Of a stretch of DNA of 64,000 bases, positions 1 through 8,305 are shown piece after piece. The notes under the pieces were generated by a model. The model did not search any database. It was given only the letters and a program-made list of their open reading frames with translations, and was not told where the DNA came from. The position numbers and the translations under genes were made by a program. Numbering within the stretch: position 1 is the first letter of the stretch; each line of letters starts with the position of its first letter. The stretch is from Microcella alkaliphila (lineage in GTDB: Bacteria > Actinomycetota > Actinomycetes > Actinomycetales > Microbacteriaceae). The DNA lies in contig NZ_SGXT01000013.1 of assembly GCF_004216855.1 (NCBI RefSeq), positions 1 through 64,000 on the forward strand. Direction: 5' to 3'.

Positions 1-1
1 T

Positions 2-382
2 CAGACAGTTAGCGCTTCTGATCCTCGGGGACCTCGACCCCTACCCGCCCGACCTCACCCGGCGAGCCTCACCCCCACCGAAAGTCCGAAGAGCCATATA
101 TCGCCGACCATCATTTCCCAGCTCCACAACTACTTCCTGCATCGTCTGGTGAATGATCTGGACATCAGGGCGATCGAGAAGGCCGTTTCTTATCTGGACC
201 GCGTGTCGTTTGAGTCGATGCCTATCTTGCCAACTGGAACCTGCATCCTCTCGGGTGTTGCGGCCCAGATCCCAGTCATGGTGAGCGTTGGTGGGCTTGC
301 GCCCAAGTCCGAACCGAACAGCCGCACGATGTCGATAGCGGAATCCTGGGCAAGCCCACTCGCACCGCCGGATGGCAACTAG
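2..382 (+). pseudogene. 3' remnant of a HerA-type (DUF87) ATPase gene
   Basis: The frame is open to the window edge and ends at TAG 380-382. From about base 101 it reads like the C-terminal end of HerA/DUF87 ATPases: SPTIISQLHNYFLHRL, then an IRAIEKAVSYLD helix, then PILPTGTCILSGVA and a PNSRTM tail. That segment is the last part of the RecA-like core plus the C-terminal strand region of the family. The first 33 or so codons (bases 2-100) are rich in Pro and Arg and look like nothing in HerA, so the gene is probably a 3' fragment joined to unrelated DNA. A sequencing or frameshift artefact upstream cannot be excluded. HerA ATPases act in DNA end processing and in antiphage systems (HerA with a SIR2 or nuclease partner). 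No partner is visible here. Confidence 0.6.
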
Positions 383-389
383 GGATCAC

Positions 390-812
390 TTATCGGCCGA
401 GTGCTTTTCGGATCGGCACGTTCTGCGCGCGCAAGGCGGCGATGACAGTGTGGTTGTCGAAACCAAGCTGCTTGCCGATGGTGATGCTCGAAATGCCTTG
501 GGAGTAAAGTTCGATGGCTTGTGCCACGTCCTCAGGTTTCATCCCTCGATCGGTGTCTACTCCTCTCTGAGCTAGCAGCTTTGTCACAGTCGTCCGAGAA
601 ATCCGGAACTGACGAGCGACCTCCCGCACGTTACGGACCTCCAGGTATAGCCGGACGAGTTCGTCTGTTTCTGCAGCGCGAAGCTGGCGCGCCCTTGTGA
701 CAGGTGCACATGGTTTGGCATCACGCCTTGCCGATTGGCCCGAACGGAAGAGCAGTTCTTGAGGTGAGACGACCCCTAGTCTGGGGTTCGAGTAAACCTG
801 TAGCAGGTGCAC
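390..812 (-). CDS. Helix-turn-helix protein, resembling the C-terminal tail of actinobacterial serine recombinases
   Basis: 140 codons from a GTG at 812. Two HTH-like segments are visible: one around ARQFRISRTTVTKLLAQRG, with a preceding DELVRLYLE helix, and a second around QAIELYSQGISSITIGKQLG. Tandem HTH units ending in a VPIRKALGR-like tail are typical of the last part of large serine recombinases or of stand-alone HTH proteins from mobile DNA. No recombinase catalytic domain is present. The N-terminal 50 residues are low in recognisable structure, so the true start may be further in. It faces the HerA remnant (convergent, 7-base gap), and both lie in DNA that looks less GC-rich than the rest, suggesting a decayed acquired segment. 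Confidence 0.55.
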   Translation of the reverse strand: MHLLQVYSNPRLGVVSPQELLFRSGQSARRDAKPCAPVTRARQLRAAETDELVRLYLEVRNVREVARQFRISRTTVTKLLAQRGVDTDRGMKPEDVAQAIELYSQGISSITIGKQLGFDNHTVIAALRAQNVPIRKALGR

Positions 813-848
813 CAGTCGCTGCGCGTGGGCACCCTTATCGCCGTGTGG

Positions 849-2588
849 CTACTCGAGCAGCTTGCCGTCTTGCGTCACGTTCTCCATGAGCGCGGCAATC
901 TCGCCGGGTACCGGCGGAATCGGCTCGTGCTCGATCGTGCCGTCGGCCGACCACACGAGGTTCACCTGCAGTGCCGGATCCGTGTCGGGGTAGTCGCTGC
1001 GGTTGTGGGCTCCCCGGCTCTCGCGTCGCTCGAGCGCGCAGTCAAGGGTCGCGCGGGCGGCGAGAAGCGACGCGCGCAGGTCGAAGGCGTGGGCGAGGCC
1101 CGAGAAGCCGGCGAGATCGGGGTGCACCCCCACTCGGGTTTGACGGTCCTCCAGCTCGTCGAGTTGGCGCAGACCCTCGAGCAGCCCCGCTTCGTCGCGC
1201 ACCACACCGCCGTGGTCGGTCATTGTGTTGCGCAGATCGCGCTGCAGAGCCCGCACGTTCTCCGTGCCGTCCGACATGAGGAGTTCGGTCACCTCGTCGT
1301 CGGCGGCCTCGATCGCCTCGCGCGAGCGGTGCTGGTGCACGATGCCAGCGCTGTAGTTTGCGGCCGCCTCGCCGACGATGCGGCCGTATACGAGCAGCTC
1401 GACGAGTGAGTTGCCGCCGAGACGGTTGGCACCGTGCAGGCCGCTCGATGCTTCGCCGATCGCGTACAAGCCCTGCACGTCGGTCGAGTGGTCGTCGGAG
1501 TTCACCCACACGCCGCCCATCGAGTAGTGGGCGGTCGGTGCAATCTCGATCGGCGTCGTCGTCACGTCGAGCACCTGCAGTTCGAGCAAGGTCTGGTAGA
1601 CGCGGGGCAGGCGCGTCATGATCGTTTCGCGCGGTAGGTGCGAGATGTCAAGCAGGACGCCACCCTTCTCGGTGCCGCGGCCCTCCTTGATTTCGGTGTA
1701 CGCGGCCAGGGCGACACGGTCGCGCGTCGACAACTCCATGCGCTCGGGGTCGTACCTCTCCATGAAGCGCTCTCCGAGAGCGTTCAGCAGGTGTCCGCCC
1801 TCCCCGCGAGCGGCCTCGCTGACGAGCGTTCCGGCGGCGTTCTCGGGCTCGAGGATGCCGCTCGGGTGGAACTGCACGAGTTCGGCGTCACGCAGACGGC
1901 CGCCCGCATCGACGGCCAGCTTGAATGAGTCGCCGGTGTTCTCGTCGCGGCGGCTCGAGGTGCGTCGCCAGATGCGGTTGTGACCGCCGGCCGCGATGAT
2001 GACCGCGTCGGCGATGATCGTCACCCGGGTGCCGTCGCGCAGGTCGAAACCGTAGGCGCCGAACACCACGTTGTCGCTGACGAGAATGCGCGTGATGTAG
2101 ACCGAGTCGAGTATCGGCACCTGCAGTTCGGTCGCGCGCGAGACGAGGGTGCGCTGAATCTCGAGCCCCGTGTAGTCACCGGCAAAGGCTGTGCGGCGGT
2201 ACTTGTGTGCGCCGAAGTAGCGCTGGCTGATGCGCCCATCTGCTTCGCGCGCGAAGGGCATGCCCCACCGTTCGAGGTCTTCGATGCCGCGGTGGGCATA
2301 CTTCGTGACGGTCTCGACCGTGTGGGGGTTGGCGAGCATGTAGCTCTCGGTGATCGTGTCGGCGGCGTGCTGCTGCCAACTGTCGTCCTCATCCATCGTC
2401 GAGAGCGCAGCGTTGATGCCACCTGCGGCCAGAGCCGTGTGGGCGTCGTTCTTCGGCCGCTTGCCGACGGCGAGCACGTCGACCCCGCGTTCCGACAGTT
2501 CGATCGCCGCACGCAGGCCCGATCCGCCCGTCCCGATGACGAGAACAGACGTGTAAATTCGACGGTCAGACCTGGTTCGAGGAGTCAT
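849..2588 (-). CDS. FAD-binding fumarate reductase/succinate dehydrogenase-type flavoprotein
   Basis: 579 residues, the usual length for SdhA/FrdA. The N-terminal dinucleotide-binding fold reads VIGTGGSGLRAAIELSERG. The segment AHTALAAGGINAAL carries the histidine that binds FAD covalently in SdhA/FrdA. Substrate-site signatures follow: FHPSG, ARGEGG with the catalytic Arg, TAHYSMGGV and GANRLGGNSL. L-aspartate oxidase, the main alternative, usually lacks that histidine, so the SDH/FRD assignment is preferred. No iron-sulfur (SdhB) or membrane-anchor gene lies next to it, so the electron partner is unknown. The start is ATG with no Shine-Dalgarno sequence; a TAGCGT box six bases upstream suggests a leaderless mRNA. 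Physiological direction (fumarate reduction or succinate oxidation) cannot be decided from sequence. Confidence 0.85.
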   Translation of the reverse strand: MTPRTRSDRRIYTSVLVIGTGGSGLRAAIELSERGVDVLAVGKRPKNDAHTALAAGGINAALSTMDEDDSWQQHAADTITESYMLANPHTVETVTKYAHRGIEDLERWGMPFAREADGRISQRYFGAHKYRRTAFAGDYTGLEIQRTLVSRATELQVPILDSVYITRILVSDNVVFGAYGFDLRDGTRVTIIADAVIIAAGGHNRIWRRTSSRRDENTGDSFKLAVDAGGRLRDAELVQFHPSGILEPENAAGTLVSEAARGEGGHLLNALGERFMERYDPERMELSTRDRVALAAYTEIKEGRGTEKGGVLLDISHLPRETIMTRLPRVYQTLLELQVLDVTTTPIEIAPTAHYSMGGVWVNSDDHSTDVQGLYAIGEASSGLHGANRLGGNSLVELLVYGRIVGEAAANYSAGIVHQHRSREAIEAADDEVTELLMSDGTENVRALQRDLRNTMTDHGGVVRDEAGLLEGLRQLDELEDRQTRVGVHPDLAGFSGLAHAFDLRASLLAARATLDCALERRESRGAHNRSDYPDTDPALQVNLVWSADGTIEHEPIPPVPGEIAALMENVTQDGKLLE

Positions 2589-2594
2589 AGGAGA

Positions 2595-2600
2595 ACGCTA
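2595..2600 (-). promoter_or_regulatory. Putative -10 box of a leaderless flavoprotein transcript
   Basis: TAGCGT on the minus strand, six bases before the ATG at 2588, with no ribosome-binding site between. The same spacing recurs before many genes in this window. Confidence 0.5.
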
Positions 2601-2689
2601 TGTCTGAGCGCTGGGCAGGCCCTCGCCGGGGCCTGAGCGGCGCCTTGGGCGGGGCTGGTAAGTGCCAGTGGGTTTGGTAACGGCCCGGT

Positions 2690-2905
2690 CTACCGCGGCG
2701 TCGCGATCGATTCGCGGGTGACGACCGGCATGGGGACGAGCAGCTCGCCCGTGTCGCCCGGCGAGAGCAGCGCGTCCACAGCGCGCCGGCCCATGTCTTC
2801 GTGGGGGAGCGCGATGGTGGTGAGGCCGGGGCGCAGGTAGGCGGCGAGCTCGTCGTTGTCGAACGAGACGATCGAGACGTCGTCGGGCACGCGCATCCCG
2901 GATGC
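2690..2905 (-). pseudogene. C-terminal fragment of a LacI-family repressor gene
   Basis: About 70 codons ending at TAG 2690-2692. The peptide contains GMRVPDDVSIVSFDND, LRPGLTTIALPHEDMGRRAV and a final VPMPVVTRESIATP, the standard ending of LacI/PurR-type regulators (last beta-alpha units of the periplasmic-binding-protein-like domain). The HTH and most of the ligand-binding domain are missing. Upstream of about 2905 the homology stops and the DNA belongs to a different remnant on the other strand. It has probably no function. Confidence 0.8.
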
Positions 2906-2942
2906 GGGAACGCGCCAGCGCGCGACGCGCGTGCGCTCCGAA

Positions 2943-3188
2943 GGGGCGCCGCACTTCGCCGCGCCGGGGCCGTGGCTGCGCTGGGGCATGGGGTTCCAGC
3001 TCGACTCGGAGGCCCGTCGCTATCTGACCCCGACCTCGCTCGGGCACGACGGCGCCGGCGGCCAGGTGGCCTTTCCCGACCCCGACCACCGCGTGGGTTT
3101 CGCGTTCCTGACAAACGAGATGGAGGCGGGTGACGACCGCGCGACCCGCGTCGTGGATGCGCTTCGCGAGGTGCTCGCCGCGCGCTGA
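2943..3188 (+). pseudogene. C-terminal fragment of a class C beta-lactamase-like serine hydrolase gene
   Basis: About 81 codons ending at TGA 3186-3188. The peptide has GPWLRWGMGFQLDSE, the glycine-rich GHDGAGGQVAFPDPD segment (equivalent of the HxG loop) and GFAFLTNEM, typical of the end of EstB/class C beta-lactamase-related hydrolases. The SxxK and YxN active-site parts are absent. It begins within about 40 bases of where the LacI remnant begins on the opposite strand, so one deletion probably removed the 5' parts of two divergent genes. Confidence 0.75.
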
Positions 3189-3208
3189 GACTGACGCAAC
3201 GGCGTGGT

Positions 3209-3264
3209 GAGTGGGCAGTTGTGGCGGCTTCCCTCCGCGTTCATCCCGCCACGACTGCCCATTC
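3209..3264. repeat. Long intergenic palindrome (19-bp arms)
   Basis: Left arm 3209-3227 starts GAGTGGGCAG and right arm 3246-3264 ends CTGCCCATTC. The arms pair over 19 bases with two mismatches that would form G-U pairs in RNA, separated by an 18-base loop. There is no T-tract. It lies just after the hydrolase remnant and before the DksA-like gene. Similar structures with different sequences occur at 18.3, 38.4 and 48.6 kb. Confidence 0.6.
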
Positions 3265-3288
3265 GGGGCCGTGGCGCACACTGGAGGG

Positions 3289-3672
3289 GTGAGTAATCGG
3301 CCTGAGGGCAGGGGCGTTGCGCGCGCGGCGCTGGAGCGACGCCGCGCTGACGTGGCCGCCCGGGTCGACAGCTTGCGTCGAGAACTGGATGCGGTGCAGC
3401 GACTACGCTCCGAGAACTCCGACGACGACGAGCACGACCCGGAGGGCGCCACCACCTCGCAGCTCTGGTCGCACTCTGCTGGCCTCGTGGCTGACGCCGA
3501 ACGCGAGCTCAGCGAACTGGATGCAGCCCTCAGCCGGGTCGCTTCTGGCGACTACGGCACGTGTCGCGAGTGCGGCGGCCCGATCAGTTCGGATCGACTG
3601 GAAGCCCGCCCGGCCGCTGCTTTCTGCATCACCTGTGCGCGGCGAGGCGGCGCAGGCCCTCGTCGAGGGTGA
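3289..3672 (+). CDS. DksA/TraR-type C4 zinc-finger protein
   Basis: 127 residues from a GTG. The first two thirds are helical and charged (ALERRRADVAARVDSLRREL, ERELSELDAALSRV), as in the coiled-coil hairpin of DksA-like proteins. The C-terminal zinc finger has CRECGGPISSDRLEARP and CITCA, giving C-x2-C-x17-C-x2-C. Such proteins enter the RNA polymerase secondary channel or have unknown roles. A GGAGG lies directly before the GTG, too close for ideal spacing, so the start is the likeliest choice rather than certain. Its last 44 bases overlap the 3' end of the convergent oleD gene. Confidence 0.75.
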   Translation: MSNRPEGRGVARAALERRRADVAARVDSLRRELDAVQRLRSENSDDDEHDPEGATTSQLWSHSAGLVADAERELSELDAALSRVASGDYGTCRECGGPISSDRLEARPAAAFCITCARRGGAGPRRG

Positions 3673-4591
3673 CGGTCGGCGCCCAGTCGAGCGCTTCGCG
3701 CGTGGCGCGCTGGTCGAACCAGTGCGCGGTCGACAGCTGCTCGGCGAGGAACCGCGTCATCGGCGGCTCGTCGGTGCCGGGCCGCACCGCCCAGACGCGC
3801 TCGATGAGCGAGCCGACGGCGCGAGCGATACCGGCGGGCAGACTCCACGCGGGCGGCCGCACACCCGAGGCGGTGCAAATTCCGGCGAGCAGCTCGCCGA
3901 CCGGCCGCGGCTCGCCGTTGGTCAGCACGAAGGCGCGGCCATGTGCGACGTCGGCGCGACGTAACGCCGCGACGATGCCGGAGGCAGCGTTGTCGATGTA
4001 GGTGGTATCGATGAGCGCCCGGCCTCCGTCGAGCAGCGGCAGGCGGCCGCGCCGCGCACGGTCGACGATACGTGCCACGAGCTGCGGGTCGCCCGGCCCC
4101 CACACGAGGTGCGGGCGGATCGCAACGACAGCCATCGCGTCGGAATCGCGGGCGAGGGCCAGCAATTCTGATTGCGCCTTCGTGCGCGCGTACTCGCCCC
4201 GAGCATCCTGGGGCGATGCGGGCTCGGCGCCGACGCCGGCGAGCGCAGAGCCCGCGTGTGCGACCGACGGCGACGAGATGTGCACGAAACGCGAGACCCC
4301 CGCTGACTCGGCGGCGTCGAGCACAACGCGGGTGCCGTCAACGTTCACGCGGTCGAACTCGGCCGGGTCGCCCGCCAGCGACACCTTGGCCGCCAAGTGG
4401 ATCACGCCCTCGGCCCCGGTGAACGCCTCGCGCACGAGGGCGGCGTCGGTGACGGAGCCGAGAAAGTCGGTGGCCCCGTCAACACCCGACGGCCGGCGTT
4501 GCAGCGTGCGCACCTCGTGCCCGTCGGCCACGAGGGCCGCCGCGACGGCTCCGCCCAGATAGCCGGATGCTCCGGTCACCGCAACAATCAC
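3629..4591 (-). CDS. oleD: OleD-type NADPH-dependent 2-alkyl-3-ketoalkanoate reductase
   Basis: 320 residues from a GTG at 4591 that overlaps the oleBC stop in a GTGA tetrad. It is a short-chain dehydrogenase of the extended (3beta-HSD/epimerase) type: nucleotide-binding VTGASGYLGGAVAAAL at the N-terminus and the catalytic YARTK (Y-x3-K) near the middle, followed by VAIRPHLVWGPGD. Position as the last gene of oleA-oleBC-oleD points to the OleD step: reduction of the beta-keto acid made by OleA to a 2-alkyl-3-hydroxy acid. Without the neighbours it would be annotated only as an NAD-dependent epimerase/dehydratase. An ATG 14 codons upstream exists but lies inside oleBC. Confidence 0.85.
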   Translation of the reverse strand: MIVAVTGASGYLGGAVAAALVADGHEVRTLQRRPSGVDGATDFLGSVTDAALVREAFTGAEGVIHLAAKVSLAGDPAEFDRVNVDGTRVVLDAAESAGVSRFVHISSPSVAHAGSALAGVGAEPASPQDARGEYARTKAQSELLALARDSDAMAVVAIRPHLVWGPGDPQLVARIVDRARRGRLPLLDGGRALIDTTYIDNAASGIVAALRRADVAHGRAFVLTNGEPRPVGELLAGICTASGVRPPAWSLPAGIARAVGSLIERVWAVRPGTDEPPMTRFLAEQLSTAHWFDQRATREALDWAPTVTLDEGLRRLAAHR

Positions 4592-7236
4592 GGTCGCCCC
4601 ATCCGTCCACCCGCGAGCGTCGCATCGGCCCACATCGACAGCCGCCGGCGGTCGATCTTCGAGTTGTGGCGAATGTCGGTCGGAAGCTCGGGAACAGTCA
4701 GCACAGCGACGAGCGACAGGCTCGAGAGGGCCCGCAGCTCAGCCGCGAGGTCGGCCGGAGCGAGGCCCGGTCGGCTTACCGCGGGAACGGTCTCGACAAC
4801 GGCGACCGCCTGCCGCAGGCCTTCCGGCCCGACGCCGACGACGGCCGCGCGCCGCACGCGCCCGCTGCGCTCGAGCTCCTGCTCGGGGCCGACCGGCGCG
4901 ACCGGCCCGTCGGCGGTGGTGAGTACGTGCGGGAGGCGACCGTCGATCCAGAGGCGACCCTGAGCATCCAGGTGGCCGACATCGCCGGTGCGATGCCATC
5001 GGCCACCGTCGTCAGGCGTGTTGTCTGCCGCGGCGCGGTCGGTGAGCCACAGCCGGTCGTACGACGACTTCAGGTGTCGGGCCGAGATGACGACCTCGCC
5101 GAGCACGCCCGGCTCGGACGCTGGCGGGCCGACCGGGCGACCACCCGAGTCGAGGGCGCTGATCAGCACCCGGTTGCTACCGATCGGCACACCCACGCAC
5201 ACGCCACGATCGGGGGCGGTCGCCGACGCGCGGATACCGTCGAGCGTGATGTCGGTGACGAGCAGGCACTCGGTCATGCCGTATGGCGTATGCGGTTCGG
5301 CGTTCGGCATGAGCGCGGCCGTCGCCGCAAGTAGCGGCTCGCCGACCGGCGCCCCCGTCGACAGGAACGTCGCCACCTCGGCGAGCGCGTCACGGTCATC
5401 GTCGGTCAACTCGCCCGCCGTCGCCACAACGTTGAGGATCGCGGCGGGCGAGAGGAAGACCATGCGCGCGTCGGCGGCGCGCACCGCGGCGGCCACCGCG
5501 CGGGCAGTCAGGGTGCGCGGGGCCGAAACGTCCATGTCGGGGGTCGCCGAGCGCGTGCCGAGGGCGGGGCCGAGCAGCGCGAACGGGGCGAAGCCGGTGA
5601 CGAGCCCCGTCTCCTCCGTGATGGCGAAGTGTGCGGCCAGCACGTCGCGGACGGCCGACAGCTGCCGGTGCGTGTACCGCACGCCCTTCGCGGGCCCGGT
5701 CGAGCCCGAGGTGTAGAGGATCGCGGCGAGGTCGTCGGGTGACGGTTCGGCCGGCAGCGACGCTCCGGTGCCGCGCGCGGCGATCTTGGCCAGGCTGTGG
5801 GACACGCCCAGGGCGCGCCGCGATGCCCACGGCAGCGTCGCCGTCGAGATGCGCACGCCCGGCCAGCCCAGCGTCTTCGCCGCGGCAAGCCCCTTCACCT
5901 CGCCGATGACCACGTCGGGCCATGCGCCACGCACAGCCCGCGAGAGGCCGCGCACGCCGAGGCCCGCGTCGGCAACGACGACGACGGCGCCGATGCGCAG
6001 GCACGCGTAGATCACCGCCGTGAGGGTCGGCCCAGGAGGAACCAGAACCGACACGCGCTGCCCGCGGCGCACTCCGCCGCTCGCGAGTCCCGCGGCAATG
6101 CGCCGCACCCGGTCGTCGAGTCGGCGCCAACTGACGTGCCGCGTACGCCCGCCGCGCGCGGCCATGTCGATGATCGCGTCGGCGTCATCCTCGCGCCGCC
6201 GGTCGAGGGCCGACCACAGCGGCGCGTACGGGGCGTCATCGATCGGGGGATGCGCATCCCGCGTCGCCAGCGGAGCCGCCGCCCCGGGGGCGACGCGGTC
6301 CGCAAGCCACGTGAGTACGGCATCCGCGTAGGGGCGATCCTCTGCGATGAGGTGCCCGGCGCCTTCGAAGCGGTGCACGTCGGCGTGCGGCAGACGGTCG
6401 ACGAGGTCGTCGAGGTAACGGTCGCCGAAGATCGGGTCGTCGGGACCCCAGAGCAGCAGTGCGGGGACGGTCAGCATCGAGACCCCCGCGGCGATGCGGC
6501 GCAGCTCACCGAAGCTGGCGTCACCGTCGTCGACGGGAATGTCGGCGACGAACGCGCCGATGCCCGATCGGTCAGCCGCCGATCGATACGGGGCGCGGTA
6601 GGCGTCTTTCACCTCGGGGGCGAGAGCGGGGCGAGCGAGCGCGAGCGTCGCCTCGAGGAACGCGGGGGTCGTCACCGTCGAGGTGGCCAGCACGCCGCGC
6701 GCCGTCGCCAGCCGCAGCGGCGCGGGGATCGGCACGCCCTCGGGGTGGTGCACGGCGGTGTTGAGCGAGGTGATTCCGGCGAGCAATTCGGGGTGGTCGA
6801 CCGCCCACCCGAGCGCGACGACACCGCCCCAGTCGTGTCCAAGCGTCACGACGGGCCCGGCGAGCCCGAGTTCGTCGGTCAGGTCGCCGAGGTCAGAGAC
6901 GCGCTGCTGAAGCGTGCGGGGCGCCCCGGTGCGGGCCGAGAAGCCCATGTTCAGCTGGTCGACGGCGATGACCCGCCAGGCGGGTGCTCCCGTCGCCGCC
7001 GCCTCGACACTGGCGCCCACGATGCGCCGCCACAGGTACGACCACGTGGGGTTGCCGTGCACGGCGAGGATCGTGCCGACCGGGCTCACCCCGAGTCGGT
7101 CGAGTGCGCCCGCCGTGTCGAGCAGGTGCCAGTCGTGCGCGTCGCCCGTGGCCGAGTCGGCGACCCGAACGACCCGGCTCCAACTCGGGTCGATGTCGGG
7201 GAGTCCCGCCGGGAGCGGCGTCGTGAGGGCACTCAC
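4588..7236 (-). CDS. oleBC: OleBC fusion: beta-lactone decarboxylase plus beta-lactone synthetase
   Basis: 882 residues. Residues 1 to about 310 are an alpha/beta hydrolase of the haloalkane-dehalogenase type, with HGNPTWSYLWR and the nucleophile elbow LGHDWGGVVALGW near residue 132 (Asp nucleophile). The remainder is an acyl-CoA-synthetase-like AMP-binding enzyme with ILYTSGSTGPAKGVRYTH near residue 505, TPYGMTECL, and WHRTGDVGHLD. In olefin biosynthesis OleC closes the hydroxy acid to a beta-lactone and OleB removes CO2 to give a cis-olefin. Fused OleBC is the actinobacterial arrangement, as in Micrococcus luteus. The gene starts at a GTG overlapping the oleA stop by four bases, and ends in a GTGA overlap with oleD, so the three are translationally coupled. 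Confidence 0.9.
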   Translation of the reverse strand: MSALTTPLPAGLPDIDPSWSRVVRVADSATGDAHDWHLLDTAGALDRLGVSPVGTILAVHGNPTWSYLWRRIVGASVEAAATGAPAWRVIAVDQLNMGFSARTGAPRTLQQRVSDLGDLTDELGLAGPVVTLGHDWGGVVALGWAVDHPELLAGITSLNTAVHHPEGVPIPAPLRLATARGVLATSTVTTPAFLEATLALARPALAPEVKDAYRAPYRSAADRSGIGAFVADIPVDDGDASFGELRRIAAGVSMLTVPALLLWGPDDPIFGDRYLDDLVDRLPHADVHRFEGAGHLIAEDRPYADAVLTWLADRVAPGAAAPLATRDAHPPIDDAPYAPLWSALDRRREDDADAIIDMAARGGRTRHVSWRRLDDRVRRIAAGLASGGVRRGQRVSVLVPPGPTLTAVIYACLRIGAVVVVADAGLGVRGLSRAVRGAWPDVVIGEVKGLAAAKTLGWPGVRISTATLPWASRRALGVSHSLAKIAARGTGASLPAEPSPDDLAAILYTSGSTGPAKGVRYTHRQLSAVRDVLAAHFAITEETGLVTGFAPFALLGPALGTRSATPDMDVSAPRTLTARAVAAAVRAADARMVFLSPAAILNVVATAGELTDDDRDALAEVATFLSTGAPVGEPLLAATAALMPNAEPHTPYGMTECLLVTDITLDGIRASATAPDRGVCVGVPIGSNRVLISALDSGGRPVGPPASEPGVLGEVVISARHLKSSYDRLWLTDRAAADNTPDDGGRWHRTGDVGHLDAQGRLWIDGRLPHVLTTADGPVAPVGPEQELERSGRVRRAAVVGVGPEGLRQAVAVVETVPAVSRPGLAPADLAAELRALSSLSLVAVLTVPELPTDIRHNSKIDRRRLSMWADATLAGGRMGRP

Positions 7237-8255
7237 CAGGCGAGCTCCAGCATCGCCGTGTTGAGGCCGGAGCCGACGCCGACGAGCAGCACGCGGTCGT
7301 CACGCTTCAGCGCGTGCTGTTCTTCGACCAGAGTGATCGGCACCGACGCGGGCCCGATGTTGCCGAACGTGGGAAAGGTGGTCGGCACGCGCGAGCGGTC
7401 GAGTCCCACGGCCTTCACGAGCGAGGAGGTGTGAATCGACGACACCTGGTGGGTGATGTAGCGCGTCATGGACGACCAGTTCCAGTCTGTCGAGGCGTCC
7501 CTCCACGCCGACACGACGAGGTCGAGGCCGCCCTTCAAGAGCGCCTTCGCGTCGGTGAACATGCCGTCGACGCTGCCGACGCAAAGCTGATGGAACTGGG
7601 TTGCCGCGCGCGTCACGCCGCCGAGGACGCGGTGACCGTTCGGATGCTCATCGGCGCGCCCGAGAACGGCCGCCGCCGACCCCGACCCGAGGGTGAGAGT
7701 CGCGAACTCTTGCATGAAGTCGTCGCGGCTGCCGTTCGAGGCGAGCAACCGGTCGATCGTGTTCATCTGGATGTCGTCGGCGTTCTCACCGGCAACCACG
7801 ACCGCGTGTCGGATCTGCCCCGACTCGATCATGGTGGCCGCGAGCGACATGCCATTAATGAAGCCGAGGCAGGCGTTGGCGACATCGAAGTTGATGGCAG
7901 AACTCGGAAGCTCGAGCCCATGGTGCAGGCCGACGGCGACAGACGGCTCGAGGTTCATCCGGGTGACCGAGGTGTTGATGAGCAACCCCACCTCGTCGGG
8001 GCTCACCCCCGCGTCGGCGAGGGCCCGCTGGCCAGCGGTGATCGTTGCGGAGTCGACCGTTTCACCCTCAGCCCAATTGCGCCGCTCGTTCACTCCGGCG
8101 ACGCGGCGCAAGAGTCCACTGCGCAGTTTGAGGCGCTCAAGAGCTGGCGCGAGTTGTGCTTCGATGTCGTCCGAGGTTGTCACGCGGGACGGAAGCACGC
8201 TCGCCACCGAGAGCAGTGCGACGTTCTCGAACCGAACGGTGGCGTTTCCGGCCAC
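7233..8255 (-). CDS. oleA: OleA-type thiolase (acyl-CoA head-to-head condensing enzyme)
   Basis: 340 residues from GTG 8255, chosen because GGAGG lies five bases upstream. A longer frame to 8300 exists but lacks such a site. It belongs to the KAS III/thiolase superfamily: the active-site Cys is in FDVANACLGFINGM (Cys129), and a glycine-rich FGNIGPASVPITL segment marks the C-terminal half. OleA joins two long-chain acyl-CoAs into a beta-keto acid, the first step of long-chain olefin synthesis. Followed directly by oleBC and oleD. Products cannot be predicted in length from the sequence. Confidence 0.88.
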   Translation of the reverse strand: MAGNATVRFENVALLSVASVLPSRVTTSDDIEAQLAPALERLKLRSGLLRRVAGVNERRNWAEGETVDSATITAGQRALADAGVSPDEVGLLINTSVTRMNLEPSVAVGLHHGLELPSSAINFDVANACLGFINGMSLAATMIESGQIRHAVVVAGENADDIQMNTIDRLLASNGSRDDFMQEFATLTLGSGSAAAVLGRADEHPNGHRVLGGVTRAATQFHQLCVGSVDGMFTDAKALLKGGLDLVVSAWRDASTDWNWSSMTRYITHQVSSIHTSSLVKAVGLDRSRVPTTFPTFGNIGPASVPITLVEEQHALKRDDRVLLVGVGSGLNTAMLELAW

Positions 8256-8305
8256 AGGGCCTCCCTCCGGAGATCGATGTGCCGCTCCCTCGCGGAGCAC
8301 CTTTC

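Noticed and set aside
2-812. An active antiphage island
   Set aside because: Only a C-terminal HerA fragment and an HTH gene are visible; no nuclease, SIR2 or other effector is present.
849-2588. L-aspartate oxidase (NadB)
   Set aside because: The covalent-FAD histidine motif and absence of nadA or nadC nearby favour the SDH/FRD type.
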